Below, one piece after another: positions 33,553 through 43,072 of a stretch of DNA of 64,000 nucleotides. The position numbers and the translations under genes were made by a program. The stretch lies in the NCBI RefSeq assembly GCF_001659685.2, contig NZ_LXYE02000029.1, forward strand, positions 1 through 64,000. Direction: 5' to 3'. The DNA comes from Labilibacter marinus (GTDB lineage Bacteria > Bacteroidota > Bacteroidia > Bacteroidales > Marinilabiliaceae). The notes beneath the pieces are model-generated. The model saw nothing but the letters and a program-made list of their open reading frames with translations. It made no database searches and was not told the origin of the DNA. Numbering within the stretch: position 1 is the first letter of the stretch; each line of letters begins with the position of its first letter.

Positions 33553-34324
33553 CTTGTCTTTTATTTAGAGGTTAATAATAATACGACTAAATCGTGGTTC
33601 TTTTTTCTGGTTTTCTACAAAAATGTAGGATGATCTTATGATGACTATCATTCTATCTTGTTGAAAAACAGTATTGAAACCTGTTTTTAGTCATTTGCCT
33701 ATGATATATGGTTCAAGCGCTGTGCCATTTACAAATAGGAAGTGTGAAGATGGTAGCGGGGAGATTTAAGAGTGTAAAATTGTAGGGCAATAGAAACTAA
33801 GGTCAATAGTCATTGAACATTGGTGGTTTTTAATGCAAAAATCCTGAAAGAATTAAATCTAAATAGCTCTGTACAAAGTGCCGGGTTATGATTCTAATAC
33901 TATTAACAACCACAAAGTAGTTGCATTTTAAAACCACCTCCCCACTCATTCTTCGCGGTACTCCTCCTTAAAAATGAGAACTCCGTAGCACTTTTCCCTC
34001 CTGAATTTTAAGAGGGGTGCCGAAGGCAGGGTGGTATATTAAATATTTGTATAAATGCGATTGCCGTGCGGTATAAGGTAGCAAAGGTGATGTAGCGGTT
34101 TTTGAAATGGTAATTTTGAAATGGTGAATTGAAAGAATAACTACAATGAGATTACGATACCACGTGTTATGCTGATACCACGATTACTTCAACTCATCAT
34201 TTTCTAGGCTTTTTAATATCTAGGCAAACCTATTTTCAAAAAAAGTAAAAATAGAGTAGGGGTAAAACTTCATCACTATTGTCCTTATAACAGAAACAGG
34301 AAGTCAAACTTAAAATATAGCATC
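33553..34324. other. long intergenic region with palindromic element
   Basis: 772 bases with no believable gene. It holds GGTCAATAGTCATTG words (33805-33819), a long palindromic element (33933-34035), and two copies of GATACCACG 22 bases apart (near 34160 and 34182) in the promoter region of the next gene, a possible operator. A standard -7/-33 pair for that gene is not obvious; TTGTCC (34281) and TTATAA (34287) lie close together, 40 bases before the start. Confidence 0.45.
33933..34035. repeat. palindromic interspersed element
   Basis: About 103 bases with an imperfect inverted repeat: left arm ACCACC...CTCCTCCTTAAAA (33933-33974), right arm TTTTAAGAGGGGTGCCGAAGGCAGGGTGGT read as complement (34005-34035). 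Ends ACCACC/GGTGGT match exactly. It is like palindromic intergenic units found dispersed in Bacteroidota; no other copy is seen in this window. Confidence 0.6.
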
Positions 34325-35635
34325 ATGAAAAATTTAAATAATCAATTTCGCATTTTAATGGTTTGTACCATTTTATTTATGATGATTGGTATTATACCAA
34401 CTTCGTTGCACGCATCACCATGGGCTGCTGAAGATGTTTTACCAGATACATTGAACACGGTTCAGTATAGAGGTAAAATTATGGATAGTAAATCAGGAGA
34501 TCCTCTGGTGTTTTCAACGGTAACTATTGAAGGAACTAATATTGCCACTGTATCTAACTCTGAAGGTCGTTTTTTACTGAAGGTTCCTAAGGATATGCCA
34601 GTGAGCACTAAAATAATGATTTCTTACCTAGGGTATAAAAGTATGGACATTCCTTTGTCGGATTTAAAGCCAGATAATAATAAAATTCGTTTGGAGTTGT
34701 TGTCTATTTCTTTGTCGGAAGTGAACGTAGCGCCTAAAGATGCCCACCAAATCATTCGAGAGGTAATTTATAAGAAACGAGAAAATTATATGCAAGATCC
34801 TGTTCGTATGACTGCCTTTTATCGTGAAACTATTAAGAGAAGGCGTACCTATGTTTCATTGGCCGAAGCTGTTATAGATGTTCATAAACAACCTTATTCA
34901 GGGTATAAACTGGATGGATTAAAGTTGTATAAAGCACGTAAGGATGCTGATTATAGCAAGATGGATACAGTAACATTTAAATTGCAAGGTGGGCCATATT
35001 CCACGCTCATGTTGGATATAATGAAAGATCCTTATAGTATTTTATCTACAGAGGAATTGGATTATTACGATTTCAAATTAGATAATATCACGAAGGTGAA
35101 TAATAAGATCATTTACGTGGTAAACTTCAAGCAAAAAGAATATATCGAAGATCCATTGTTCTATGGTAAATTATATATTGATGTAGATGATATGGCCATT
35201 ACCAGTGCCAATTACAGCATTAATATTGAGGATAAAAACAAAGCATCGTCTATGTTTATTAAACGTAAGCCTGTTGGTGCCGAGGTGTATCCTACCGAAG
35301 CTAGTTATTTGGTGAATTATAGAAAACAAGATGGTCGTTACATGTATAGCTATTCTCGCGGACAGATTACCTTTAAAATTAATTGGAAGAAGAAAGTGTT
35401 TAACACCTTCTACACTTCAACTATAGAAATGGTATCTACCGATTGGAAAAAAGCAGAAGAAAAGCAGTTTAGAGTAAAAGATCGCATTAAGCACAATATT
35501 ATATTACAAGATCAACAAGAAGGTTTTAACGATCCCCAGTTTTGGGGCGACTATAACGTTATTGAACCTGAAGCATCTATTGAGTCTGTGGTGAAAAAGA
35601 TTAAGAAGCGTTTAGAGAAAAGAGAAGATAAATAG
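34325..35635 (+). CDS. secreted CarboxypepD_reg-like domain protein
   Basis: A 436-residue exported protein. Residues 1-30 form a signal peptide (ILMVCTILFMMIGIIPTSLHASP). A CarboxypepD_reg-like beta-sandwich follows at about 50-130 (YRGKIMDSKSGDPLVFSTVTIEGTNIATVSNSEGRFLLKVP...). The rest, to residue 436, is a soluble, mostly beta region (about 135-400) with a Lys-rich helical end; it resembles the C-terminal domain of a large Bacteroidota family with the same N-terminal domain. Likely periplasmic or outer-membrane attached; role unknown. A terminator follows. Confidence 0.8.
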   Translation: MKNLNNQFRILMVCTILFMMIGIIPTSLHASPWAAEDVLPDTLNTVQYRGKIMDSKSGDPLVFSTVTIEGTNIATVSNSEGRFLLKVPKDMPVSTKIMISYLGYKSMDIPLSDLKPDNNKIRLELLSISLSEVNVAPKDAHQIIREVIYKKRENYMQDPVRMTAFYRETIKRRRTYVSLAEAVIDVHKQPYSGYKLDGLKLYKARKDADYSKMDTVTFKLQGGPYSTLMLDIMKDPYSILSTEELDYYDFKLDNITKVNNKIIYVVNFKQKEYIEDPLFYGKLYIDVDDMAITSANYSINIEDKNKASSMFIKRKPVGAEVYPTEASYLVNYRKQDGRYMYSYSRGQITFKINWKKKVFNTFYTSTIEMVSTDWKKAEEKQFRVKDRIKHNIILQDQQEGFNDPQFWGDYNVIEPEASIESVVKKIKKRLEKREDK

Positions 35636-35668
35636 GTGTTCCCCCATAGTTAAATCCGAACATTCAAT

Positions 35669-35708
35669 AAACCGTTCTTATAGGTATTGTGCCTTGAGAG
35701 CGGTTTTT
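35669..35708 (+). terminator. hairpin terminator after CarboxypepD_reg protein gene
   Basis: An imperfect stem AAACCGTTCT / AGAGCGGTTT (one mismatch) with an 18-20-base loop, followed by a run of T, 34 bases after the stop codon. Confidence 0.7.
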
Positions 35709-35861
35709 ATTCTTAAAACTGAACAATTATGTTTTAAGAGATTGTTAAAAGAATAGAAAATAAAAATCTTAAGCTCAGATAAACCATGATTTTATTAACT
35801 TCGCAGCGAAATAGGTAATGAACGATGTTACCTGACGATTAAACACTAAAGACATACTACA

Positions 35862-37013
35862 TTGAAACTGATTGCAAAAACATTTCATGGGCTAGAAGGT
35901 GTTCTGGCTGAGGAGTTAAAGGGAATTGGAGCTCAGAATATTAAGGAAGTAAACAGAGCTGTTGAGTTTGAAGGAGATAAAGAAATTTTGTACAAGGCTA
36001 ACTTAAACCTACGTACTGCAATCAGGATATTGCTTCCTATCCATCATTTTAATGCTAAAAACGACCAGGAGTTGTACGACGGCGTTCAGCAGTTCGATTG
36101 GTCTACCATCATGGGTGTTGACGAAACATTAGCTATCGATCCTGTGGTATATTCAGAAGTTTTTACCCACTCGTTGTACGTAGCCCTTAAAGCTAAAGAT
36201 GCTATTGTAGATCAGTTTAGGGAAAAGCTGGGTAAGCGACCTAATGTAGATGTTGAAAATCCTAGCGTACGCTTGGTTATTCATATCGCCAAAGATAAAG
36301 CAACCATATCTATGGATAGCTCTGGTGATTCCTTGCATAAGAGAGGTTATCGCACAGGGCATCATAAAGCACCATTAAATGAAGTGTTGGCTGCAGGTAT
36401 GATAATGCTTTCGGGCTGGGATAAAAAAATGCCATTGATTGATCCCATGTGTGGTTCAGGTACCATTTTAATGGAAGCTGTTATGTATGCTCGTAATTAT
36501 CCGCCAAACTTGCATAAAAAGCGTTTTGGCTTTATGGGGTGGAAAGAGTATGATGAAGCACTTTGGAATAAGGTAGTTGAAGAAGCTAAAGATAAAATAG
36601 AACATCCTCGTTTAAAAATATTTGGTAGTGATGCCGATATAAAAGCCATTGATATTGCTAGAGAGTCAGCATTACAATTTAGGTTTAATAGAGATATTAA
36701 TTTTTCTGTAGAGCGATACGAAAAGTTGGATCCACTGTATCCTAAAGGAATGATCATTATGAATCCTCCTTATGGTGAGCGATTGATGAAAGAGAAGAAT
36801 GTGGTGGACTTTTATAAAATGATTGGAAATCAATTGAAGCAAACTTTTGTTGGATATGATGCCTGGGTAATTACTTCGGATAAAGAAGCCTTGAAAAATG
36901 TTGGTTTGAAGCCGTTGGAGAAATTGAAGTTATATAATGGAGGTTTAGAGTGCGGATATCATAAGTTTAATATCTATGATGGAACCATGAAGAAGATTAT
37001 TAAGTTCAGATAG
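35862..37013 (+). CDS. THUMP-domain rRNA guanine-N2 methyltransferase (RlmL-type)
   Basis: A 383-residue class I SAM-dependent methyltransferase with an N-terminal THUMP domain (residues 40-155) and a C-terminal RlmL-type catalytic domain. The SAM site is LIDPMCGSGTILMEAV, and the catalytic NPPYGERL motif follows near residue 300, matching enzymes that modify 23S rRNA guanine N2. The RlmK half of the fused E. coli enzyme is absent. The start is a TTG (no in-frame ATG nearby), 40 bases after TGAACGATG-type sequences. A bidirectional terminator follows. Confidence 0.87.
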   Translation: MKLIAKTFHGLEGVLAEELKGIGAQNIKEVNRAVEFEGDKEILYKANLNLRTAIRILLPIHHFNAKNDQELYDGVQQFDWSTIMGVDETLAIDPVVYSEVFTHSLYVALKAKDAIVDQFREKLGKRPNVDVENPSVRLVIHIAKDKATISMDSSGDSLHKRGYRTGHHKAPLNEVLAAGMIMLSGWDKKMPLIDPMCGSGTILMEAVMYARNYPPNLHKKRFGFMGWKEYDEALWNKVVEEAKDKIEHPRLKIFGSDADIKAIDIARESALQFRFNRDINFSVERYEKLDPLYPKGMIIMNPPYGERLMKEKNVVDFYKMIGNQLKQTFVGYDAWVITSDKEALKNVGLKPLEKLKLYNGGLECGYHKFNIYDGTMKKIIKFR

Positions 37014-37100
37014 TTTTTTGTAATACCGAGTTGAAAGTTAAAAGTGTCGAGTGTGACTAATTTACAATGAGTAATCGCAATTGACTAACTTACAAAATAG

Positions 37101-37137
37101 AAAAAGGTTGTTTCCTATATAGGAAACAACCTTTTTT
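37101..37137. terminator. bidirectional terminator between rRNA methyltransferase and PfkB gene
   Basis: A near-perfect palindrome, AAAAAGGTTGTTTCC-TATATA-GGAAACAACCTTTTTT, with T-runs on both strands; serves both convergent genes. Confidence 0.93.
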
Positions 37138-37159
37138 ATTTGATTCATCAATTGAATTC

Positions 37160-38260
37160 TTATCTATCTACACGAGCGCTTCCGCCACCCATGATTTTCT
37201 CTACCTCAGCTAAGGTAACCATGGTAGTATCGCCCGGAGTAGTCATAGCTAATGCACCGTGAGCAGCTCCATATTCAACAGCTTTTGCGCCATCGTTATG
37301 CTCTAAGAAACCATAGATTAAACCAGAAGCAAAGCTATCTCCACCTCCAACACGGTCCATAATTTCAAGATCCTCTCTGTGTTCCGCTTCATGAATTTGT
37401 CCATCTGCATAACAGATTGCACCCCAAGAGTTAATCGTTGCAGACTTCACTGTACGTAAAGTAGTCGCAATCACATTAAAGTTAGGGAATTCTTTAACGG
37501 CATTGTTGATCATGCTCTTGTATCCAGTAAGATCCAACTCTTTTAAGTTTTCGTCGTTACCTTCTACCTCAAGACCTAAACAAGCTGTAAAGTCCTCTTC
37601 GTTACCAATCATTACGTCCACGTATTTGGCAATCTCGCGGTTTACTTCTTGCGCTTTAGCTTCTCCACCAATCGCTTTCCAAAGAGAAGGACGATAGTTT
37701 AAATCGTAAGAAACAATAGTGCCGTATTTTTTAGCAATCTTAACTGCTTCAATAACTGTTTCCGCTGCCGATTCTGAAAGAGCAGCAAAGATACCACCTG
37801 TATGAATCCAACGTACACCTAATGTTCCAAAAATATATTCCCAGTCAATATCACCTGGTTTCAATTGCGAAGCAGCAGTATTTCCACGGTCAGAAACTCC
37901 TTTAGCACCACGTATTCCGAATCCTCTTTCAGTAAAGTTTAATCCGTTACGTACGGTACGACCACATCCATCATAGTCAATCCACTTTACAAATTGAGTA
38001 TCTAAGCCTCCTTGTAACATAAAGTCTTCCACTAATGCACCCACTTCGTTATCCGCTAAAGCAGTGACGATAGCTGTTTTCTTTCCAAAACATCTTCTTA
38101 AGCCACGAGATACGTTATATTCTCCACCGCCTTCCCAAGCACGGAACTGACGTGTTGTTCTAATTCTTCCTTCACCTGGATCCAATCTTAACATTACTTC
38201 TCCCAACGAAATACAATCGTATGCACACTCAGATGCAGGCTTAACATTCAATGTTGCCAT
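37160..38260 (-). CDS. PfkB-family sugar kinase (KDG kinase-like)
   Basis: A 366-residue ribokinase/PfkB-family kinase. SLGEVMLRLDPGEGRIRTTRQFRAWEGGGEYNVSRGLRRCFG is the N-terminal signature of 2-keto-3-deoxygluconate (KDG) kinases, and GGGDSFASGLIYGFLE near residue 312 is the PfkB signature 2 with the catalytic Asp. The stretch YDLNYRPSLWKA fits the KDG subfamily (KdgK). It probably phosphorylates KDG from uronate breakdown, which may relate to algal-type polysaccharide use. No other pathway gene is adjacent. Cytosolic. Confidence 0.82.
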   Translation of the reverse strand: MATLNVKPASECAYDCISLGEVMLRLDPGEGRIRTTRQFRAWEGGGEYNVSRGLRRCFGKKTAIVTALADNEVGALVEDFMLQGGLDTQFVKWIDYDGCGRTVRNGLNFTERGFGIRGAKGVSDRGNTAASQLKPGDIDWEYIFGTLGVRWIHTGGIFAALSESAAETVIEAVKIAKKYGTIVSYDLNYRPSLWKAIGGEAKAQEVNREIAKYVDVMIGNEEDFTACLGLEVEGNDENLKELDLTGYKSMINNAVKEFPNFNVIATTLRTVKSATINSWGAICYADGQIHEAEHREDLEIMDRVGGGDSFASGLIYGFLEHNDGAKAVEYGAAHGALAMTTPGDTTMVTLAEVEKIMGGGSARVDR

Positions 38261-38681
38261 CTTAAATTTATTTATGAATTAAAAATATAGAATAATTAAG
38301 GCTAGAGACCGGACCTTAAATCGAGTACAATATTAAAACATGTATTGTATAAGTGCAAGTTCATTTAAAGAAATATTAGGTGGTATTTGATGTATAGCGG
38401 TTTTACTTTAACTAGACGCTAGCTGAAAAGGAAGGTTTTTCTCTAGATGACCAGCTATAATCTTGAAAAAAAGTATAGAAAAAAACTAAACAAGTGCTAT
38501 TATTAATCTATACATCAATGTTTAGGTAATTTCTGAGGTAAGGTAAAGGTGTTTTGGAGTTGATGTAAGGAGCGTATGATTTATAATAAAAAAACCTGAA
38601 AAGCGAGCTTTTCAGGTTTTTGTGTAAAATTTATCTTATAACAATCCCTTTTCGGGGTTTCTTGTATCTTAAAATATTTTG
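38261..38681. other. intergenic region
   Basis: 421 bases between the PfkB gene and serB. Apart from the terminator at 38587-38621 nothing was recognised. No convincing promoter for the PfkB gene is visible; TGTATTGTATAAG near 38341 is AT-rich but does not fit TAnnTTTG. Confidence 0.4.
38587..38621. terminator. bidirectional terminator downstream of serB
   Basis: A perfect 12-bp stem AACCTGAAAAGC / GCTTTTCAGGTT with a two-base GA loop and T-runs on both strands; 61 bases after the serB stop. Confidence 0.93.
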
Positions 38682-39902
38682 CTACGAATTAATTTCTCTA
38701 TCTCTAAAACCAAGCATATATAAAATTGCATCAAGGCCAATCGTAGAAATAGAATTATCAGCTCCTGCAATCACCTTTGGTTTTGCATGGAAAGCAATTC
38801 CTAAGCCAGCTAATTGTAGCATAGGTAAATCATTTGATCCATCACCTACAGCAATTACCTGATCTAAATGAATATCTTCTTTAAAAGCTAAAAGTTTTAA
38901 TAATTCTGCTTTTCTGCTTCCATCTACAATATCACCAACGTGTTTTCCGGTTAGTTTACCTTTTTTAATTTCCAATTCATTGGAGAAAACGTAATCCACA
39001 CCTAATTTAGATTTAAGGTGATTTCCGAAATAGTTAAAACCTCCCGACAGAATAGCCGTTCTGTAACCATATTTATTTAACGTTCTCATCAAGCGTTCAG
39101 CACCTTCCGTAATGGGTAAGTTATCAGCCACTTCCTTCATTACGTTTTCGTTAAGTCCCTTCAATAGAGAAACGCGCTTGATAAAACTCTCGTTAAAATC
39201 AATTTCTCCACGCATGGCAGCTTCAGTAATCTTTTTTACTTTAGCTCCAACGCCAGCTTTTTCAGCTAGTTCGTCAATTACTTCGGTCTGAATCAAAGTT
39301 GAGTCCATATCAAAACAAACTAAACGACGATTTCTGCGGAATATATTATCTTCTTGGAAAGCGATGTCTACACCAATTTTGCCCGAAAGCTCCATGAAGT
39401 CACTCTTCATTATTTCGGCATCAATAGGTGTACCACGTACCGAAAATTCAACCACAGCTTTATTTAACGTTGGTTCGCTATTTAAATCAATTCTACCCGA
39501 TAAACGAGTGATAGTATCAATATTTAACTGTTGCGAAGAAATAACCCTAGTTACTTTAGCTAAATGTTCCGCGTTAATTTTACGTGCTAATAGAGTAATA
39601 ATATATCTCTCTTTTCCTTGATGCGTTACCCAGTCAGCATAGCGTTCTTCAGAAATAGGCGTAAATTTAATTTTAACGCCAATCTCGTACGACTTAAATA
39701 ATAAGTCCTTTAGGATAGGAGCAGACTCGTATGCTTGTGGTACTTCAAATAAAATACCTAAACCAAGGTCGTCATGAATAACTGCTTGTCCGATATCTAA
39801 AATTTGAACGTTGTAATGCGATAATATTTCTGTAAGGGAAGAGGTTAATCCTGGTTTGTCATCACCAGAAATATTGACAAGAATTATTTCTCTGTTAGCC
39901 AT
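38682..39902 (-). CDS. serB: phosphoserine phosphatase with N-terminal ACT domains
   Basis: A 406-residue L-serine biosynthesis enzyme. Residues 1-180 form two ACT-like regions (EIILVNISGDDKPGLTSSLTEIL; RYIITLLARKINAEHLAKV). Residues 190-400 are the HAD phosphatase domain with motif I CFDMDSTLIQTEVIDELAEKAGV (D198, D200), motif II LSGGFNYF and motif IV VGDGSNDLPMLQLAGLGIAF. I start at ATG 39900-39902, because an in-frame upstream ATG lies before a TACATTTG -7 box (39934-39927) that predicts a transcript beginning near 39920. Confidence 0.9.
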   Translation of the reverse strand: MANREIILVNISGDDKPGLTSSLTEILSHYNVQILDIGQAVIHDDLGLGILFEVPQAYESAPILKDLLFKSYEIGVKIKFTPISEERYADWVTHQGKERYIITLLARKINAEHLAKVTRVISSQQLNIDTITRLSGRIDLNSEPTLNKAVVEFSVRGTPIDAEIMKSDFMELSGKIGVDIAFQEDNIFRRNRRLVCFDMDSTLIQTEVIDELAEKAGVGAKVKKITEAAMRGEIDFNESFIKRVSLLKGLNENVMKEVADNLPITEGAERLMRTLNKYGYRTAILSGGFNYFGNHLKSKLGVDYVFSNELEIKKGKLTGKHVGDIVDGSRKAELLKLLAFKEDIHLDQVIAVGDGSNDLPMLQLAGLGIAFHAKPKVIAGADNSISTIGLDAILYMLGFRDREINS

Positions 39903-39926
39903 GTTTAATATAATATTTACGGTAAA

Positions 39927-39934
39927 CAAATGTA
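39927..39934 (-). promoter_or_regulatory. candidate -7 box for serB
   Basis: TACATTTG on the minus strand, 25 bases before the chosen serB start. Matches TAnnTTTG; no clear -33 element. Its position argues against the longer N-terminal reading. Confidence 0.4.
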
Positions 39935-40057
39935 ACAAATCATTGCTTATGCCCTGTTGAAAGCAGCTTAAATAGTGATTTATTTCATGTTTTTTAACAT
40001 TGATATGATAGATAGCATATCCTTATATATAAAATTGCAGGAATTTAGGATGAATTT

Positions 40058-40273
40058 TTACAGTTTTCGTAACTCCTTCAATAAATATTCTAAACCATTT
40101 AGTTTTATCTCATATAAGGTGCCTAGGAGTATTCCTATTTTTCCTTCAGGGAAGCCTTTTTGATGATACCAAGCCAAATAAAACTCTGGCAGATCGCATA
40201 TAACCCTTCCTTTGTATTTACCATAGGGCATTCTGGTTTTAACCAAATCGAGAAGTATGTTTTTGTCAAACAT
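40058..40273 (-). CDS. DUF3820 family protein
   Basis: A 71-residue protein of the DUF3820 family. It starts MFDKNILLDLVKTRMPYGKYKGRVICDLPEFYLAWYHQKGFP, whose MPYGKYKG and LPEYLxW-type segments are the family core, also seen in exonuclease-associated or DNA-related contexts. Function unknown; the name 'putative quorum-sensing-regulated virulence factor' appears for homologues. Short but complete with an ATG start. It stands alone on the minus strand. Confidence 0.88.
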   Translation of the reverse strand: MFDKNILLDLVKTRMPYGKYKGRVICDLPEFYLAWYHQKGFPEGKIGILLGTLYEIKLNGLEYLLKELRKL

Positions 40274-40404
40274 AAAAAAGTAATGTTTTTTAGATGTTGG
40301 GCAAAGATAACTTTATAGCCGAATTCTAAACTTAATGAAAGTAGAATATTTAACGGATACTTAAAGTAATTTATCGAGAACTAACAACTGTAAAACTTAG
40401 GCCA

Positions 40405-40510
40405 TAAAAAACCTCCACAAACTTTCATATGTGGAGGTTAAGATTCCCAACAAAGGTTGTCATCCCTATAGATATTTTAAAAATCGATGTTTCTGATTAT
40501 TTCTGCGTTT
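40405..40510 (-). ncRNA. candidate small RNA with factor-independent terminator
   Basis: On the minus strand a stem AACCTCCACA / TGTGGAGGTT (40408-40440, loop about 12 bases) runs into TTTTTT, a normal terminator, but no minus-strand gene ends there. Upstream, TAACTTTG (40522-40515) fits the -7 box and TTG (40545-40543) lies 20 bases before it, so a transcript of about 100 nt is predicted. I do not recognise an RNA family. Not supported by any conserved secondary structure that I can check. Confidence 0.3.
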
Positions 40511-40618
40511 CTATCAAAGTTATAAAACTTATCTGTTGTTAGCAATGAATACTTGAAAAAACTTGAATTTTACTGCGTTTAATTTAAACTTTCAGAAGAG
40601 TTGGTATGTTGTTATAAT

Positions 40619-40626
40619 TAGGTTTG
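40619..40626 (+). promoter_or_regulatory. candidate -7 box for thioredoxin-domain gene
   Basis: TAGGTTTG matches TAnnTTTG, 53 bases before the start; a TTG at 40601-40603 leaves a 15-base spacer, shorter than usual. Confidence 0.3.
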
Positions 40627-40678
40627 AAGTGATAAACGTTAAATGTAAGCAGGCCAGAATACTTATAAAAGAAGATAA

Positions 40679-42694
40679 ATGACAACACATATATATACAA
40701 ATGCATTGTTAAATGAAACCAGTCCTTACCTACTTATGCATGCGCATAATCCTGTTAAGTGGTATCCGTGGGGCAGAGAGGCCTTAAAGCTGGCCAAGGA
40801 ATCGAATAAATTAATGGTGATTTCTATTGGTTATGCGGCTTGTCATTGGTGCCATGTGATGGAGAAGGAGAGTTTCAGCGATAATTTTGCCGCAGGAATA
40901 ATGAATGAACACTTTGTATCTATAAAAATAGACAGAGAAGAACGTCCTGATTTAGACCAATTGTTTATGGATGTAGCACATCTAACAACTGGAAAAGGAG
41001 GTTGGCCACTAAATATTATAGCACTACCAGATGGCAGACCCGTTTTTGCGGGTACGTATTTTCAAAAACGCCAATGGTTAAATTTATTAAACGAAATTCA
41101 GCAACTTTTTATTCAATCGCCCGAAAAGTTAAATGACCTAGCAGATCAAATAAAGCAAGGTATTGAGCGAATGGATTTTGTTGGCTTGGTAAAGGATTCT
41201 GCTTTGTTTACGGCAAAACGAATGGATAATATTGTTGACTCGTGGAAACAGAATCTTGATTTTGATTGGGGAGGAAATAAAGGAGCTCCGAAGTTTCCTA
41301 TGCCAGTGGAGTTTAAGTTTTTACTAACATACTTATCTAAAAAATCAAATGCGGATATTGAGCAATATGTAAATCTATCGCTTTCGCGTATTGCTTGGGG
41401 TGGAATATATGATCATGTAGGAGGAGGATTTTCAAGATATTCGGTGGATGAGTATTGGAAAGTACCTCATTTCGAAAAGATGTTGTACGACCAAGGTCAG
41501 TTGCTGGAAGTATATGCCAATGCCTTTCAGCTAACGCAGAATCCTTTGTTTAAAAAAGTGATTGAAGAAACTATTGAATTTGCTAATCGGGAATTGAAAT
41601 CTCCAGAAGGAGGTTATTACGCTTCTATTGATGCCGATAGCGAAGGAGAAGAAGGGCGTTTCTACGTTTGGAATAAAAATGAGGTTGAAGAGTTATTGGG
41701 CGATGAGGCTGAGTTATTTTGCGCATTTTATAATATCACAGAGAAGGGAAATTGGGAATCTGGAAAGAATGTCTTGTTTCAAACCGTTTCGCTGGAGCAA
41801 TTTGTATTTGACCATGGACTGATATTAGAGGATTTATCGGAGTTATTACAAAAAGGTAAAGAAATTCTTTTTGCGGCGCGTAATAAAAGAGTTCGCCCAG
41901 GTTTAGATGATAAAATTTTAACGGCTTGGAATGCCATCATGATCAAAGGTTTGGTGCATGCATATCGAGCTACTGGAAATCCTGAATATCTAAATAATGC
42001 CATTGAAACTTCCAAATTCATTCAAGGAAAAGCTATACAGGAAGATGGTGGATTATGGCGTAGCTTAAAAGCTGAAAAAGCTACCATCAATGCATTTTTA
42101 GATGATTATGCTCTATTGATTGATGCTTGGATTGATTTGTACCAAGTTACTTTTGATGAGCAGTGGTTAGTAGGAGCCCATGAATTATGTGAGTATGCTT
42201 CGTGTCATTTCTTTAACGATGACAATCAGCTTTATTATTATACCTCCATTTTAGATGATCCATTGATGATTCGTAAGTCTGAATTATCCGATAATGTCAT
42301 TCCTGCGTCCAATTCGGTAATGGCCATGAACCTGTTTAGATTAAGTAAGTATTTTCTGAATAAGGAAGGATATCATACTTCATTGCAGATGCTTAAAAAC
42401 TTGTCGGGAAGAATTGATGATCATGGAAAATATTATGCTAATTGGCAACGGTTAAAGCTGTTTTTTATTCATGAAAATTATGAGCTTGTTATTGCAGGCG
42501 AAGGCAAGGAACAGGCTCGTGATGAGTTTTTAATGGATTTTAATCCTTTTGTGTTTGTGGCAGGAGAAAGTGAGCAGGTTCCTATTGCACAAGGTAAAAC
42601 TAGCAAACAGCTGGCTTTTTATTTATGTAAAAATAATACTTGCAAACTGCCTATTCGTTCTATATTAGGATTGAAACGTATGATGGTTAACTAA
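40679..42694 (+). CDS. thioredoxin-domain protein, YyaL/SSP411 type
   Basis: A 671-residue protein of the YyaL (spermatogenesis-associated protein 20-like) family. Residues 10-170 are a thioredoxin-like domain with a C-H-W-C active site at 55-58 ([16 protein letters not shown]), and the rest forms an (alpha/alpha)6-barrel similar to glycosidases such as N-acylglucosamine 2-epimerases ([41 protein letters not shown]). Function unknown; the family is widespread and often linked to redox handling. Family length is 640-750. No signal peptide, so cytosolic. Confidence 0.93.
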   Translation: MTTHIYTNALLNETSPYLLMHAHNPVKWYPWGREALKLAKESNKLMVISIGYAACHWCHVMEKESFSDNFAAGIMNEHFVSIKIDREERPDLDQLFMDVAHLTTGKGGWPLNIIALPDGRPVFAGTYFQKRQWLNLLNEIQQLFIQSPEKLNDLADQIKQGIERMDFVGLVKDSALFTAKRMDNIVDSWKQNLDFDWGGNKGAPKFPMPVEFKFLLTYLSKKSNADIEQYVNLSLSRIAWGGIYDHVGGGFSRYSVDEYWKVPHFEKMLYDQGQLLEVYANAFQLTQNPLFKKVIEETIEFANRELKSPEGGYYASIDADSEGEEGRFYVWNKNEVEELLGDEAELFCAFYNITEKGNWESGKNVLFQTVSLEQFVFDHGLILEDLSELLQKGKEILFAARNKRVRPGLDDKILTAWNAIMIKGLVHAYRATGNPEYLNNAIETSKFIQGKAIQEDGGLWRSLKAEKATINAFLDDYALLIDAWIDLYQVTFDEQWLVGAHELCEYASCHFFNDDNQLYYYTSILDDPLMIRKSELSDNVIPASNSVMAMNLFRLSKYFLNKEGYHTSLQMLKNLSGRIDDHGKYYANWQRLKLFFIHENYELVIAGEGKEQARDEFLMDFNPFVFVAGESEQVPIAQGKTSKQLAFYLCKNNTCKLPIRSILGLKRMMVN

Positions 42695-43072
42695 CGCTGA
42701 CTCCCAAAGTCTAATTTTTTCATTACGCTCATTTTGAAAATAATCATTGACGAAAGTAAACTCATTGATTTACAAAAAAAAACAAGCCCTGCCTATCATC
42801 GGGTAGGTTTGAACTTAAACTTTTCTTTACAAACATGTGAAGAAGCTATATGTCCATGATGTTATAGTTTTTTTGTGGTTGTAATTGATAGGCTACTAGG
42901 TTTTTAGGTTTTAAATATGAAAGATGCTAATCACCCGCCACAAAAAACTAACAAACGATTATTTGAGACAATAGCTACTTTATATATGGGATTTGTTATT
43001 TTTGAATGTCTTTAGTTTTACATTTTAGCCTTCTATTTTATTATGGGGGTGAGTTATAAATAACAGCTATAT
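42695..43072. other. intergenic region
   Basis: 378 bases. A weak 6-bp hairpin CCTGCC/GGTAGG (42788-42807) is next to an A-run on its left. TATTTTTG at 42997-43004 fits the -7 box for the downstream TonB-receptor gene, though a good -33 element is missing. Nothing else recognised. Confidence 0.4.

Larger units (their letters stand above)
40274..40678. other. intergenic region, divergent, with possible small RNA
   Basis: 405 bases between DUF3820 (minus) and the thioredoxin-domain gene (plus). It holds a hairpin terminator for the minus strand (40408-40440) and a minus-strand promoter-like pair upstream of it, proposed as a small RNA. On the plus strand TAGGTTTG (40619-40626) is a candidate -7 box for the next gene, 53 bases before its start. 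Confidence 0.5.
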
